Source of the DNA: Dugong dugon
Lineage: Eukaryota > Chordata > Mammalia > Sirenia > Dugongidae
Assembly: GCA_030035585.1 (NCBI GenBank)
Contig: CM057462.1
Location: 116,183,234-116,247,233 of the forward strand
DNA: 64,000 nt
Direction of reading: 5' to 3'
The number at the start of each line of letters is the position of its first letter. The first letter of the stretch is position 1. Positions 21,324 through 33,009 of the stretch are shown here, piece by piece. A model generated the notes under the pieces. That model was not told the origin of the DNA. It saw only the letters and a program-made list of their open reading frames with translations, and searched no databases. A program made the position numbers and the translations under genes.

Positions 21324-24300
21324 GACTTCCGGTAACATGGTGCTCTAGGTAGAAGCAACACACTGTCTCTCCACAGCAAAGATCCAAAAAACTAAGCCAA
21401 ACAGAGAAAACAGCAATCCTGAAACCCTAAACATCAAATGAAAGAATAAAAAACTCAGCCAAGCACCAAATGGAATAAGAAACTGACAGAACAGAGAGCG
21501 AGGAGACATACATGCAGAGGTCCTCTGTCAGCTAACACATCACAGATCTGCCATCTTGGACTCCTATCGGGGACAGCAAACAGGGGATACGAGAAAGCAG
21601 CTTCATGGAGCTTCCAGCAGGAGACAGAACAACCAGTAAACAGCAATGTATGCTTTCCCATCCCCCACCCTCCTTCACCCCCTCTTCGCCTCCTCTGATT
21701 CCCGCAGCCACAGTCTCTTGGCTGGGAAGCACCAATTCCACCCACCCGCACAGGACGACTCCCTGAGTGCCTTTGTTGGCTGCTGGTGTTGCTTTTTTCT
21801 GCTTCTTTTGATTTCTTCCTTACCTCTCACCACCTCCCCCACCTTTTACTCCAATACCTGGCTCCGTGTGCCATCTTTGCTTCCTCCTAAGGGACTGTGG
21901 AGCTCCGCTCCAGTGTGAAACTGCTTCCCGGTTCATGCTGCCAAGCTGGTGGGATCCCGGGGCTTTTGTTTGTTTGTTTGTCTTGAGTTGTTTGTTTGCT
22001 GTCTTTTTCTCTTCTCGAGTTGGGAGCCTGTTCTGGCCAGGCAGTGCTGCGCAGCTTGGGACCTACCCCCTCAGCTTGTGCAGACGTGCAGAGGGATCCC
22101 CAAAGACATTTCTTTTTTCATGTTTTTGTTTTTTGGGGGGGTTGGGGTTTCTTGTTCCTTTTTTAAAAATTTGTTTTGTTTTCTTTTCCCTCTTTTCGTC
22201 TTTCTTCATTACTCAGTTTCTTGTCCCTCCATACCTTCCTTCTCTTCCTGTCCCCTGAATACCCATTGCTGAGTGACACCTCTACACCATCTAGCCAGGC
22301 TGTACTTCATCATCTGGGAACAACTTCCCCAGACCTCGTAGCTGCACCAGTGGGATCCCTGGGAGCTTTTCTTTTCTTTTTTCTTTCTAATTTTTATTTA
22401 TTAATTCTTTTCTTTTCTTTTTTTCTTCTTCTTCCCCTTTTTGTTTTTCTCCATTTCATAGTCTCTCATCTCTCCACTCCAACAGCAAGCTCCTCTAGCA
22501 CTCTTTTTTGTTTGTTTGTATGTTTTTGGCTCCTGTTCCTCTCTCCTCTCTCCCATACCTATCTTAGCTTCACACATCACAATCTCCACCCTCCATCCTG
22601 CCTACCTGCACCGTGCGCTTAACATCACACCACCAAACAGCACAGGCACGGCCTACTGTAACCTGCCCTGCACTGATTACCAACCAGCCCTGGTGGCTGT
22701 AGTAAATGCCACAAACAACCCATCCCAGCAACTCCTCTTCAGCTAGGCCAGCCCTGCTGTACCATATCTGAACGACTGACCCTGCCAATTGGAGAAGGAG
22801 GTGAAAAGTATTGTGCCCACAGATGAGCAAACAACAAAGATCACACAGCCTTCCTGCTCAGACATAGCCAAATTTAAAAAAAAAAAAAAAAAGGACAAAA
22901 CAAATCTACAATCAATAAACAAGAAAATTAACTACTGAATGCCCTGAAGACAGCAGACAATATCAAAACATTTACAAAAGCAGGACAGAATGGTTCCAGT
23001 ACGCATCCAAAATAAAACACCAGATGACTTTCCAGTAGAAGGAAAGGCACTAGAACTACCTGATAGGGAATTCAAATCTCTAATACTCAGAGTTATCCAA
23101 GAGTTGAAGCAAAAAGCAGACAAAAATGAGGAAAAAATAGACAAATTCACAGAAAATACAGACCAAAAAAATGGAAGAATTCAGGAAAATAATGCAGGAA
23201 CAAAATACCAAAATAAATTTACAACTAGAAATTATACAAAAGCAACAATTAGAAATCCAAAAGATAAACAAGATTTCAGAAATGGACAGTGTCATGGAAG
23301 GGCTGAGGAGCAGATCTGAAATTGTGGAAGACAGGATCAGTGGAATTGAAGATAAAGACTTGGATACAACTCTGTTTGAGGAAAACTCAGAAAAAAGAAC
23401 AAAGAAAAGTGAAGATACCCTGAGAAGTACATGGGATACAATGAAAAGCAAAAATTTTCAAGTGATCATAGTTCCAGAACAGGGGGAGAAAACAGAAAAC
23501 ACAGAGAGGATTATTGAAGAACTGCTGACAGAAAACTTCCCCAATATCATGAAAGATGAAAAGCTGACCATCCAAGAAGCTCAACGAACCCCACATAGGA
23601 TAGACCCCAAAAGAAAATCACCAAGGTATATCATAATGACACTCGCCAAAACCAAAGACAAAGAATCCTGAAAGCAGCTCTTGAAAAACAAGAAGTCATA
23701 TACAGAGGAGAAACAATAAGACTAAGCTCAGATTATTAGGCAGAAACTATGCAGGCAAGAAGGCAATGAGATGACATATATAAAACCTTGACAGAAAAAA
23801 ATTGCCAGTCAAGAATAATATATCCTGCAAAACTCTCGTTCAAATATGGTGGTGAAATTAGGACATTTCCAGATAAACAGAAATTAAGGGAATATGTAAA
23901 AACTAAACCAAACTTACAAGAGTTATTAAAAGGAGTCCTATCTTAGAATAAACAACTTCAGCTCACAGGCTGAATCTAGGATGCAGGATTGTACCAGCCA
24001 GATACCAGTCTAGGAAATGAATTCTCAAGGACTATCCAAAACCAAAATAAATACAGCAGAGAATCAGAGCAGTTAATCAGTAAATGACAACAACATCAAA
24101 ACAATAAAAGAGGGAATAAACAGTGTAGGTATAGAACCTTCCAACAGAGAGGAAGGCAAGCGATACCAAGTAATAATAGACTGCTTCAAACTTAGAAAGA
24201 TAAGGGTAAATTTCATGGTAACCACAAAGAAAGTTAACAAACATAAAAATAAAGAGGAAAAACATAAAGTCACATAACCTACAAAAAACAAAAGAAATTA

Positions 24301-24367
24301 AAAAATTCACAAACAAAAAGAATTCAGCACAGGAGAGTAAGAGGAACAAAGAAAACGTCAGCACCAT
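21324..24367 (+). mobile_element. Half-L1 (HAL1) retrotransposon, apparently full length
   Basis: A 3,044-bp insertion between perfect 15-bp duplications. It starts GACTTCCGGTAACATGG, an L1-type 5' end. It has a 1.6-kb 5' UTR rich in C/T tracts, then an ORF1 region (22990-23946), and then about 420 bp of A-rich 3' sequence. There is no ORF2 (endonuclease/reverse transcriptase) segment. That plan is HAL1, an L1 derivative that keeps only ORF1 and relies on L1 enzymes. No long poly(A) tail stands before the right duplication. The element ends ...GTCAGCACCAT and any tail is at most a few bases. Confidence 0.85.
22990..23946 (+). pseudogene. HAL1/L1 ORF1 protein, frameshifted
   Basis: ORF1p is an RNA-binding trimer that packages LINE RNA. 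The ATG at 22990 opens a frame (MVPVRIQNKTPDD) that continues to an A-run at 23164-23170, where one base of slippage moves the frame. It goes on as an open stretch to 23671, with a lysine/glutamate-rich coiled coil (EIIQKQQLEIQKINKISEM) and the RRM-like part (ENFPNIM, IQEAQRTPHRIDPKR). A second shift near 23664 leads into the C-terminal domain (ILKAALEKQEVIYRGETIRL; later YPAKLSFKYGGEIRTF). That domain carries a TAG at 23737 and a TGA at 23767 (where TGG is expected) and ends at TAG 23944-23946. Two frameshifts and two stops mean it is dead. Confidence 0.88.
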
Positions 24368-24382
24368 AAAATATATTTCCAA
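24368..24382. repeat. 15-bp target-site duplication, right copy
   Basis: AAAATATATTTCCAA, identical to 21309-21323. It marks the 3' boundary of the HAL1 insertion. Confidence 0.85.
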
Positions 24383-24957
24383 AAAATATGCTATTTCCAT
24401 ATATTTACTTTTATCAAATATGGATCTACTTAGCTCTTTCAAGATATAATTCTCACCCACCTAATTATGGTTAATATGAATATTGGAAATCACTCTCTTA
24501 CTAGCAGATTTGATTTATAAAAAGCAGATGTGGATTCTGGATCCATAGGTGTCTTGGACACTGCAAAAACAGCTTTAAAGTGTCACTTTCCTTTAAATTA
24601 AATAAATAACAACTCGGCTCCATCGTCTGAAGAAGGAAGAAGAATCTGGGCTGCCTCTTAGTACACTTTCTCCTCAGATCTGCTTGCATTCATGCAGAAG
24701 AGATGCATTTGCCATGAACTGACCAGCCACCAACTCTGGTATATGTCAACGTTACCTGAAACTACTTGTGGGAAGGTGGGAAAGCAGAGGGGAATGGAAA
24801 AATACAAGTTACTTGCAGCAGAACATTTGAGCCATCCTACCTAACCCTCCAGGAAAGCATGGATTGCATGTCATCACCCTCAATAGAAAATACTTCTGGT
24901 TGAGCAATGGCTTTGTGGTACATTCTGTAGGTTCTAGGGGGAGGGGATACAAAGATA
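24383..24957. other. No recognised feature
   Basis: No repeat family or credible reading frame seen between the HAL1 element and the RTE stub. Confidence 0.35.
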
Positions 24958-25007
24958 TGTTGTTGTTGTTGTTAGTTGCTGTCAAGTAGATTCGACTCAA
25001 AGATTTG
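24958..25007 (-). repeat. RTE/AfroSINE 3' tail stub, minus strand
   Basis: (GTT)n followed by AGTTGCTGTCAAGTAGATTC, about 50 bp of a 3' terminus only. It is a severely 5'-truncated insertion. Confidence 0.75.
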
Positions 25008-25369
25008 TTAGACACATGTGGAAATGTAATGGCACTCTAGGAGGTGCCAACAGAAACGTTGTGTGGGTAGTGATCAGGAGAAATCTCCACAGGAGATCAG
25101 AAGAGGCATTTCGTCTGGCAGCAAAAACACACAGGGAAGACATCTAGGATAGAGGAGAAAAATAGAGAAAATGATAAGAGTAAGGGCAAAACATATGATC
25201 TATCCCACACCTGATAAACTAGAAGGTTTCTTAACATGCATTCTAGATTTTGAGAGTGAGTAAGGCCAGTCAGCTGCTGAGGACGGAAGAGACCAGGCAA
25301 CCCAGGAGACAGGAAGTGGAGCATATTCCATTCTGAGAAACAAGAACGCCTGTTTCCATGGCACAGAAA
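25008..25369. other. No recognised feature
   Basis: The 102-codon minus-strand frame at 25097-25405 has no recognisable domain and reaches into the adjacent AfroSINE, so it is not credible as a gene. Confidence 0.4.
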
Positions 25370-25565
25370 GAGTCCCTGGGTAGTGCAAATGATTAACGTG
25401 CTCATCTGCTAACCAAAAAGTTGGAAGCTCAAGTCCACCCAGCAGTGCCTTGGAAGAAAGACTGGGTAATCTACTTCTGAAAAATTAGCCGTTGAAAATC
25501 TTACAGAGCACTGTTCTACTCTGACACACATGGGGTCGCCACGATTACCGATTACAACAACAACT
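25370..25565 (+). repeat. AfroSINE, plus strand, long form
   Basis: Head GAGTCCCTGGGTAGTGC, CTGCTAACCAAAAAGTTGG, long-form module GGTAATCTACTTCTG, tail CACATGGGGTCGCCACGATT, ending in an ACAACAACAAC run of RTE type rather than the TTTGGTTT type. Confidence 0.92.
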
Positions 25566-25828
25566 GATTACTGATTTTATGGCAAGGAAGCATAAGTGAG
25601 GAGATTTTCCCATTTTGATCCATCTTCGGTAACTTGATAAACTCATCCCAATGTGACCATGATGGGGCAGTGTAGTAAGCACTGAGTTTTGTTGATTATA
25701 TGCATATACATTTTTTTTTAAAGAAATAGGCATGTCAATATAATATTGTACCAATAACGCTTACATGTTTATGTGCATGTAGATAAGACAATACTTATTC
25801 CAATAAAATACATAACCCTTAGTACCAA

Positions 25829-25984
25829 AAAACAAACCAAACTCGTAGCCATCAAGTCAATTCTGACTCAAAGCCACCTATAGGACAGAGTAGAACTGCC
25901 CCATAGGGTTTCCAAAGAGAAGCTGGCGGGTTCAAACTGCCAACCTTTTAGTTATCAGCCGAGCTCTTAACCACTGTGTCACCC
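25829..25984 (-). repeat. AfroSINE, minus strand, short form
   Basis: CCATCAAGTCAATTCTGACTC at the left (tail), GACAGAGTAGAACTGCCCC in the middle, and ACCACTGTGTCACCC at the right (head). Confidence 0.92.
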
Positions 25985-26128
25985 TTAGTACAGCACATTC
26001 TAATCAAAGTATATTCATAAAGTGTTAATCCTAAAACTTCATGCTGGAGAGAGACGATACATATGCTACTTTTTGGTACGGTATCACATTATAGATCTAT
26101 TTGATAATGAATAATTACGACTGAAGGA

Positions 26129-26512
26129 AAATCGATGCCTTTGAATTACAATGTTGGTGAAGAATATTGAATCATACCATGGACTGCCACAAGAATGAAC
26201 AAATCTGTCTTGGAAGAAGTTCAGCGAGAATGCTCCTTAGAAGCAAGGATAGTGAGACTTTGTCTCACTCACTTTGGACATGTTATCAGGAGGGACAAGT
26301 TCCTGGAGAAGGGCATCATGCTTGGCAAAGTACAGGGTCAGAAAAAAGAGGAAGGTCCTCAACGAGAAGGACTGATGCAGTGGCTGCCACAGAGGGTTCT
26401 AACATAGCAATGCTTATGAGGATGGTGCAGGACCAGGCAGTGTTTTGTTCTGTCGTACATAGGGTTGTTATGAGTTGGAACCAACTTGACGGCACCTAAC
26501 AACAACAGCAAC
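26129..26512 (+). mobile_element. RTE LINE 3' fragment, plus strand
   Basis: Runs from 'gatgcctttgaattac' through TGTCTTGGAAGAAGTTC and 'ggacatgttatcaggaggg' to GACGGCACCTAACAACAAC. It belongs to the common subfamily (GACAAGTTCCTGGAGAAG). The frames at 26167-26499 and 26195-26407 are fragments of its decayed ORF2 C-terminus. Confidence 0.92.
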
Positions 26513-27330
26513 CTATGAGTTCAGAGAAGAGAGACATTCCTGTATTTGGAGAGATAATGAAGAGTTTTTGGAGAAGGCAAAATAAATAGCTAGTCTTTTA
26601 CAAAACAGATACGCCTACCAAAATGAAAGAGGAACTTGAGGGAATGCGGTGGGAAGAGTAGCAGTAAATCTAAACTGAGCAAAGATCTCAGACAAAATCT
26701 CCAACGTTCTCCACAATGCTAAAGAGAATACTTATCAATGATTTACACATAAAATATTGAATTAGGAAATTTTTTTATATTGAATTCCCAAGTCATTTGT
26801 TGAATGTAGCATGGTGCACGAAAGTGGCAGAAGGGTCATAAAACAAACAAACAAAACTCTCTACACAAATACCCAAGGGAGAGGATGAACAACCTCACAG
26901 AACTTTAAAAAGAGAAAGAAAAAAATCTCTTCTGATGCTCGCAATCATGCATTCTCTGGGCAAGGTGAGGATTATAAGAAGGCCGACTATAAGATTTGGG
27001 AAACAATGAGACTGGTTACATTTCCACTACCGCCTACTACCCACAAACTAGCTCACCAATAAGCAAGCTAATACTGAGTCTCTACCATTAGATATTTATT
27101 CTTTTGGCTTAAGTGTTGTCTTCTCTTAAACAGCGAATACTCCCAAGAAGAATTACACATTAAGCCTAATGAGACCTCTGTGCTTTAAAGGGAATGAATT
27201 CACCACAGTCTTTCTTAAGGTAGAGTTTTGATAGGTTGGACGGTAGAGAGAATATGAAGATGGGTAAGGAAGGGCAGCATGGGTCAGGGAAGGCATGTGG
27301 GATAAAGTGAAGAGAGGAGCTTTTAGTCCT
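26513..27330. other. No recognised feature
   Basis: Includes 27180-27330, which the minus-strand frame 27166-27525 crosses. That part no longer matches L1 and looks like flanking sequence. Confidence 0.4.
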
Positions 27331-27769
27331 AGGTATTTGTATTTCTAGCTTTTTGAGGAAGTGCCGTACTGTTTTCCATAGTGGCTGTACCATTTTACAA
27401 TCCCACCAGCAGTGTATAAGAGTTCCAATCTCCCCACAATCTCGCCAGTGCTTGTTTTCTATTTTTTCAATTAGTGCCATTTTTGCAGGGGTGAGATGGT
27501 ATCTCATTGTAGTTTTGATTTGCATCTTTCTAATAGCTAACGATCACTAGCATCTTTTCATATGTTTGTTTGCCACGTGAATGTCCTCTTTAGTGAAGTG
27601 TCTGTTCATGTCCTTTGCCCACTTTTTGATTGGGTTATTTGTCTTTTTGTTCCTGTGTTGTTGAAGTTTTCTATATATTTTGGAGATCAGATGCTTATCA
27701 GATATGTCGTTCTCAAAGATTTTTCTCCAGTCAGTAGGTTCTCTTATCCATGCACTTTTGTGCAAGTAT
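27331..27769 (-). pseudogene. L1 ORF2 C-terminal fragment, minus strand
   Basis: On the minus strand 27547-27765 reads [20 protein letters not shown] and [20 protein letters not shown], and 27331-27525 reads [14 protein letters not shown] and [19 protein letters not shown]. These are the conserved region after the reverse transcriptase of L1 ORF2, including the Cys/His-rich segment. A stop (27544-27546) separates the two parts. The element's true 3' end is missing, so it is truncated on both sides. Confidence 0.9.
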
Positions 27770-28025
27770 TTCTGAAGGGAAATAAGTCCTAGAAGTGAAG
27801 TTGCTGAGTCAAAGAGAATTTGTATGTATAATTTTAACAGATAATGCCGTATAATTCTCCATAGGGGTTACGCCAATGGCTCCTCCCACCTCCGATGTTT
27901 AAGAGTGCCTGTTATCCCACACTCTTGCCAAAACACTATGTTTTTAAACTTGTTGGTCTTTGCCAATCTAATAGACAAAAGTGATATATCATTGTAATTT
28001 TAATTTCTTTTTATATTAAATGATA
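27770..28025 (-). mobile_element. Older L1 (L1M-type) fragment, minus strand
   Basis: 'cctagaagtgaagttgctg', 'ctcccacctccgatgtttaag', 'cacactcttgccaaaacac' and 'tttgccaatctaatagac' follow the order of antisense L1M ORF2 to 3' sequence. It covers part of the same region as the younger L1 fragment immediately to its left, in the same orientation. Confidence 0.75.
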
Positions 28026-29937
28026 GTTTTTCTGGGTGGAAGTTTGGGGTTCACATTTTTCTTCACTCTAGCATTTCATGTTGTTGTGGAGATAACTAAG
28101 GCTTGCCTGTTTTTTTTTTTTTTTCCTAGAGAAAAAGTTTTTGACTGGTTGAGGAGTCTTTCATCATCTTTCAAGTTTAGGAACTTTAATAGAACATGCC
28201 TTGTTGCTTAATTTGTGTTTTGTTTGTTCGTTTTTTGTTTGTTTTCTTCAGAGGGAGGGGAATTTAGTATGCCCTTGAAATATGTGACCTTAAGTTGCCT
28301 TTTATTGCAGGAAAGTTTTCTTGAATTGTATTTTTAAATATATTTTCAGTTCTATGATTTCAGTTATCTTTTGCAGGGTATGATTATGTTAATTTTATTT
28401 ATAATTTTCTCTCTAATTCTTTTCAACTCTTGCTTACTTCCATTTCATTTTGCTTTTTTGTATCACTAATATCTTCTGTATCCTTTAGTATACTTTACTG
28501 CATTTTTAATAGTGTCTAGTCTGTGTGCGTGTGTGTTTGTGCTCCTTCCATTTCACCATCTTTGCCCTGATCTTTTTTGATCTTCTACTTTTTTCCTGAT
28601 CTCTATCACTCGTATTTCATATTTTCCTGTAGACTTGCCATAACTTTCCTGAACTCTTATGTATCTTCTCTGTGCTTTTGTTTTATGAAGGCAATTGCTT
28701 TATTAAGTCATATTTTAATCCTATGTGATATATTTAGTAACATCTTACACTGTTTTGTAAAAAAAAAAAGAAACGTTTGTTTTCCAGAGAGTATTCTGTA
28801 TCTGCCATTTGTTTTTACAGGTTCCTTTCCTTCTTCTTTAAAAAATACCTTTGTATAAATGCCATTCTTTTTTTTTACTGAAAATCCTGGACTATCTCTT
28901 TTCGAAATATGTGGAGTCATGCGCCAGTCCAGCAAGACAAAATTGTGTGTTATTTTACCTTTACCTTCCCCCTTTCTACCAAAAACAATTCTGCAGAGCT
29001 GTTCACAATGCACAGTTTCCTCGTGCCCCTGCCTCACTGGAACCTGGCTACCTGCTTATGGAGCTTGTCTGAGAAAATTCTTCATGCAGCTTTTCTCCTC
29101 TACTTCTCCTATGAACCAGGTCTATGGAAGTTCCCACTGATAGTCCCCAGATCTGTTCCTGTTATTGTAAAGAAAGAAAAAAGAATGTGCCTTTGCTAAA
29201 AGGTTTGCTACTTAAGTTAGAAAGATATGCTTTACCAACATTTTCTTAGGGCTGAAGTCATGGACATTCTTGCCTTGTCCGTTTTTCTTCACTCCTATTT
29301 CATCTCTACTTATTCTTTTTCTAGATTTTTAGTATAATGCCTTATTTTAAACTATGTTGTGTTCAAATAAATGCGTTTGGTGTTCTAACATTAGCTTTGA
29401 ATATACCTTTCACAGGATTGGTGAGTAGTATTCCCATTGTTCATTACAAAACATTTTTAATAATAATTTTATCTCTTTATTACAACAATTACATATTTTT
29501 TCAAAAATTTCCATATGAGTAGGTTTAGTTGACTATCATTTCTTTGCTTGTTTTTTATTTTAGTGCATTGTGATTTAAGAACATGCCCTCAATGTACCCA
29601 TTTTTTATTTTTAATTTGTACATTTTTTGTTTTTAATTTATTGAGACCATAATTAATGCTTAGTACATAGCAAATTATTTTTAGATATTTCAGTAATATT
29701 AGAAAATAATGCATATACTTAGTTAAGGTTACAAACATTTATATGTCTAGTAAATAAAGGTGATTCACTGTGTATATTAAATCCTCTATACTCTTATTTA
29801 GTTAGTTAGCTTCCAAGAAAAAAGTATTGAAGTGCTTTAAAATATTAAAGAGAAATTTTTAAAAAATACATGGATGTTTATGTGCTGACAAGAAAAATCT
29901 TCAAGATACATTAACATTAAAACCAAGTTTTGGAATA
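28026..29937. other. T-rich sequence, not assigned
   Basis: Long T-rich stretches on the plus strand suggest further decayed LINE sequence, but I cannot match it to a family. Several overlapping frames at 28577-29199 lack domains. Confidence 0.35.
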
Positions 29938-30018
29938 CCTCTTACAAGTTTTTGCTCAAATGTTACTTTCTCAGAAACACCTGCTTGACCATCCTATTTA
30001 AAATTGCAGCACTCCCCA

Positions 30019-30056
<38 letters not shown>

Positions 30057-30295
30057 CCCACACATGCACAAAGTTCTCCCCCTTATCCTGCTCTACTTTT
30101 CCATAGCATTTACCATAGTCTAAGATGTTAAATGATCTAATTATATGTTATGCTTATTGTTAACTGTCTGCTTCCCTCCACTAGAATGTTAGCTCCACAA
30201 GGCCACCAAGGAATTTTTGCTTGTTTTGGTCACTGATGTATCCCCATGCCTGCTACAAACTGAGTGCTCAATAGATATACACTGAATAAGTTAGC
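29938..30295 (+). repeat. L2 3' end with an embedded (AC)n, plus strand
   Basis: 'gctcaaatgttactttctc', 'cctgcttgaccatcctatttaa', 'ccactagaatgttagctcc' and 'gtgctcaatagatatacac' are successive landmarks of the L2 3' region. The microsatellite at 30022-30053 interrupts it. Confidence 0.8.
30022..30053. repeat. (AC)n microsatellite
   Basis: About 16 AC dinucleotides, likely length-variable, within the L2 fragment. Confidence 0.97.
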
Positions 30296-32104
30296 ATGAA
30301 TATTACGATCATTCATGTAAAACCAAAGGTCCAGATTGGATATTTGTATTTTGTAAACACAGGTATAAAAATCTGGAAGTCCACTCACCAAATTATTAAC
30401 AATGTTTGAGTCTATGGTGAGATTGAAAAATCAAGGGAGCTTTTATTTTTTACCTGATACACTGCCATATTTGCTAAATTTTATAAATTAAAATGTGAAC
30501 ATTATCTATGAAAATAAAATGTTAAAAGTATATTTGCAATGATAAACAGCTCAATAAATAGAATATTTTGATAAAGAAGAGTAATAGATGCGGACTGTCT
30601 TTGCCACATATGAAAACATACACTGAGGCTCAGGTCATTGAATTAGAAGGGCCCTGATAAAAGAATAGACCTACAAATCATGGAAGTAGGCAGATATCTA
30701 ATATAGATTACTTAGCATATACAAGAACATAAAGCATAACAAAGGACGCATTTCAAATCAGGGAGAAATATACGGATTTTTCAAGAAAAGATACAGGAAT
30801 AATTAGTGAGTTAGGCTATTTGGGGGAAAACAATATAAATTTTCACTTTACATCAAAAACGAAAAGATCAATAGATTTGTAAATATAGAAACATCATGCC
30901 ACATGCCACAGAAAATACCTTAAATAAAACTGAAAGTTCAGTACTACCTTGTATACAATTTTGAACAAATACAAAGGGCATCAGGTAGGAGGAATACTTA
31001 TTATATCAAGGTTATGTGCTAAACTAGAAGGAAAACACTAACACTCTAAAAGTGAATGGACCAAGCTCTTCAATATGTAGGACTGACTCAAAGCCAAAAA
31101 CCAACAGTTTGGTTCTCTGACTTTAATGGGACAAATAAGACACTTACAGATGGTTACATTCTACTAAGCAGCCATAAGAGTAAAGTCAGTGGAAATCATA
31201 AACAATACTCTTGCAGAATATTAAAAAGGCTTTAAGATCATACAGGTATTCACCTTTGCATAAACTGGGATTTCTCACATTTATTTTTATTGTGATTTAA
31301 ACACAAATGAAGGACGCTGGTTCAACAATGGTTCTGTATGAAGTAAAAACTGGGACAAGAGGGTATTCAATTGCCCAGAACAAGGAGAATCTGTCTTTCT
31401 AGCATCTCTGTCAACAATAATTAGCCCTTCCCGAAAAGGGTGTTGTAAACACACAGTCAAAATGATCCTAAAAGGGAGGATATAATTCGGCTTACAAAAA
31501 GCCATTACCAAAAATAACTGCTGATGAAGGAAAAATACACCAAAAGATTGCATTTGGAAGTGATAATCACAGTAAATGGCATCCTGAGCCTAGATTAGGT
31601 CTTACATAAGAAACTATCATATTGCCAATTAACCAGTATTTTCTCAGTGTGATGACACTTTAAAATGGCTAAATACAAAATTGGGAGGAGAAAAAGAATT
31701 GCTCTGAGTTCCCTTCTCTTCCCTGCCTCTACAGCCCCAGAACCAAACAACACAAGAGAAAACCCAACAATCCTGTAAGAATGATTTTCCTGGTTCAGTT
31801 TCATAAGAGACCTGGAAATAATATAGCATCAGTTTATAAACCAGACAGGGCCTGGCCTGCTGTGTCAACACAGAAAATCAATCCAGAAGTCCCAACCCTG
31901 CTTTGTGGCCTTTAGAACTGCTTCAGAAATCAATCCCGGAGAAGAATAAAAGGGCACGGTCACGAGTTTCGGGAACATACACCTCAAATCGCCAGCTGCA
32001 GAGCCCAGTTCCTCTGGTGACTTTGCAATACGGGCTCTAACTGTGGACTCGGGAGAGAACAGAGCCTGGCCGAGTATATACACTCTTTTAAGGTGATTGC
32101 TATT
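30296..32104. other. No recognised feature over about 1.8 kb
   Basis: No repeat family I can name. The minus-strand frames at 31287-31553, 31595-31871 and 31865-32083 overlap or abut each other but show no domain or splice structure that I can support. Confidence 0.4.
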
Positions 32105-32335
32105 TTTTTCATGCTGACATTTTTGAAGACCTATTATGGGTTGGGTACTGAGCTAAGGCTTTGCTTTCATTATCTCATTTAATCTCTACAATGACCCCAT
32201 GAAGTATCTACTACTATTATTCACCTTCACAAAAGGAGATAAAGAGACCTAGAAAGGCTATGTCAGTCGGCCAAAGTACTAATCTAGTAAGTGAAGCTGG
32301 CCTTTTAATCTTGTGTGCTTAGAAAATAAAGCCCT
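32105..32335 (-). repeat. MIR, minus strand
   Basis: 'ctttcattatctcatttaatc', 'acaatgaccccatgaagta', 'ctactactattattcacc' and 'tcggccaaagtactaatctag' follow the order of antisense MIR over more than 200 bp. Confidence 0.8.
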
Positions 32336-32559
32336 TCTTCTAATATCTTTATTTTTGTAATTTTTGCATAGTCAATCATTTAATCTTTTATAAAATGATG
32401 ACCATAACCTGTAAATCCAACTCTCTGCCTACCTCATAAAAATACCTGATTATTACCAGAGAAAAACCAACAATACACTGATCGCTCTCACTTTGCATGT
32501 TCATGACATTCAAGGTACTTGTGGTGACATAACAATCATAGGATAACTATGATTCATTC

Positions 32560-32750
32560 CAGGGGTGCTGAAAATTCAGGGCACATCAGAATCCCCTGGA
32601 GGGTTTGCTAAAATACGGACTGCTGAGCCACACTCTCAGAGTCCCTGATTCAGTACAGCTGAGGTGAGAGGCCTGAGAATTTGTATTTTTAACAAGTTAC
32701 CAGGTGAAGTTGATGCTTCTGGTCCAAGGACCAGACTTAGAGAACCCCTG
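32560..32750. mobile_element. MER5A-like hAT element with both ends
   Basis: About 190 bp, the usual MER5A size. Ends CAGGGGTGCT and, on the other strand, CAGGGGTTCT form the terminal inverted repeats. Inside are 'gcacatcagaatcccctgg', 'gattcagtacagctgagg' and 'gcctgagaatttgtattttt'. I see no clear 8-bp target duplication, which fits its age. Confidence 0.82.
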
Positions 32751-33009
32751 TTCTAGTTCATTTCCAACACACTCTCCTAGATGACTGTTTCATACTTATT
32801 TTTCTCTTTAAACCTCTAACACCTCCTCCCTCATCTTCACTTTCAGCTCGTGATCTTTCTTCCTCCTCCCTCAATACGTGTAAAGTAATTATAACAGAAC
32901 TTCCCAAACTCTGAACACTGCATCTACTCAGCCATGGACATCTGTACTCCTGAATATTACAAAATATGAACGAACTGCAGTTTTGCTAAAGTCATCCCTT
33001 TACAAGTGC

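Noticed and set aside
22176..22622. 148-codon frame, one of the longest in the window
   Set aside because: A translation of C/T-rich tracts in the HAL1 5' UTR (runs of F, L and S). It has no domain and overlapping frames on both strands.
28577..29199. Cluster of overlapping plus-strand frames of 73-96 codons
   Set aside because: Three frames are open over the same bases, which indicates stop-poor C/T-rich sequence rather than coding. No known domain.
31287..32083. Series of minus-strand frames that could be exons of one gene
   Set aside because: They overlap or abut in different frames, and I see no domain and no consistent splice-site arrangement.
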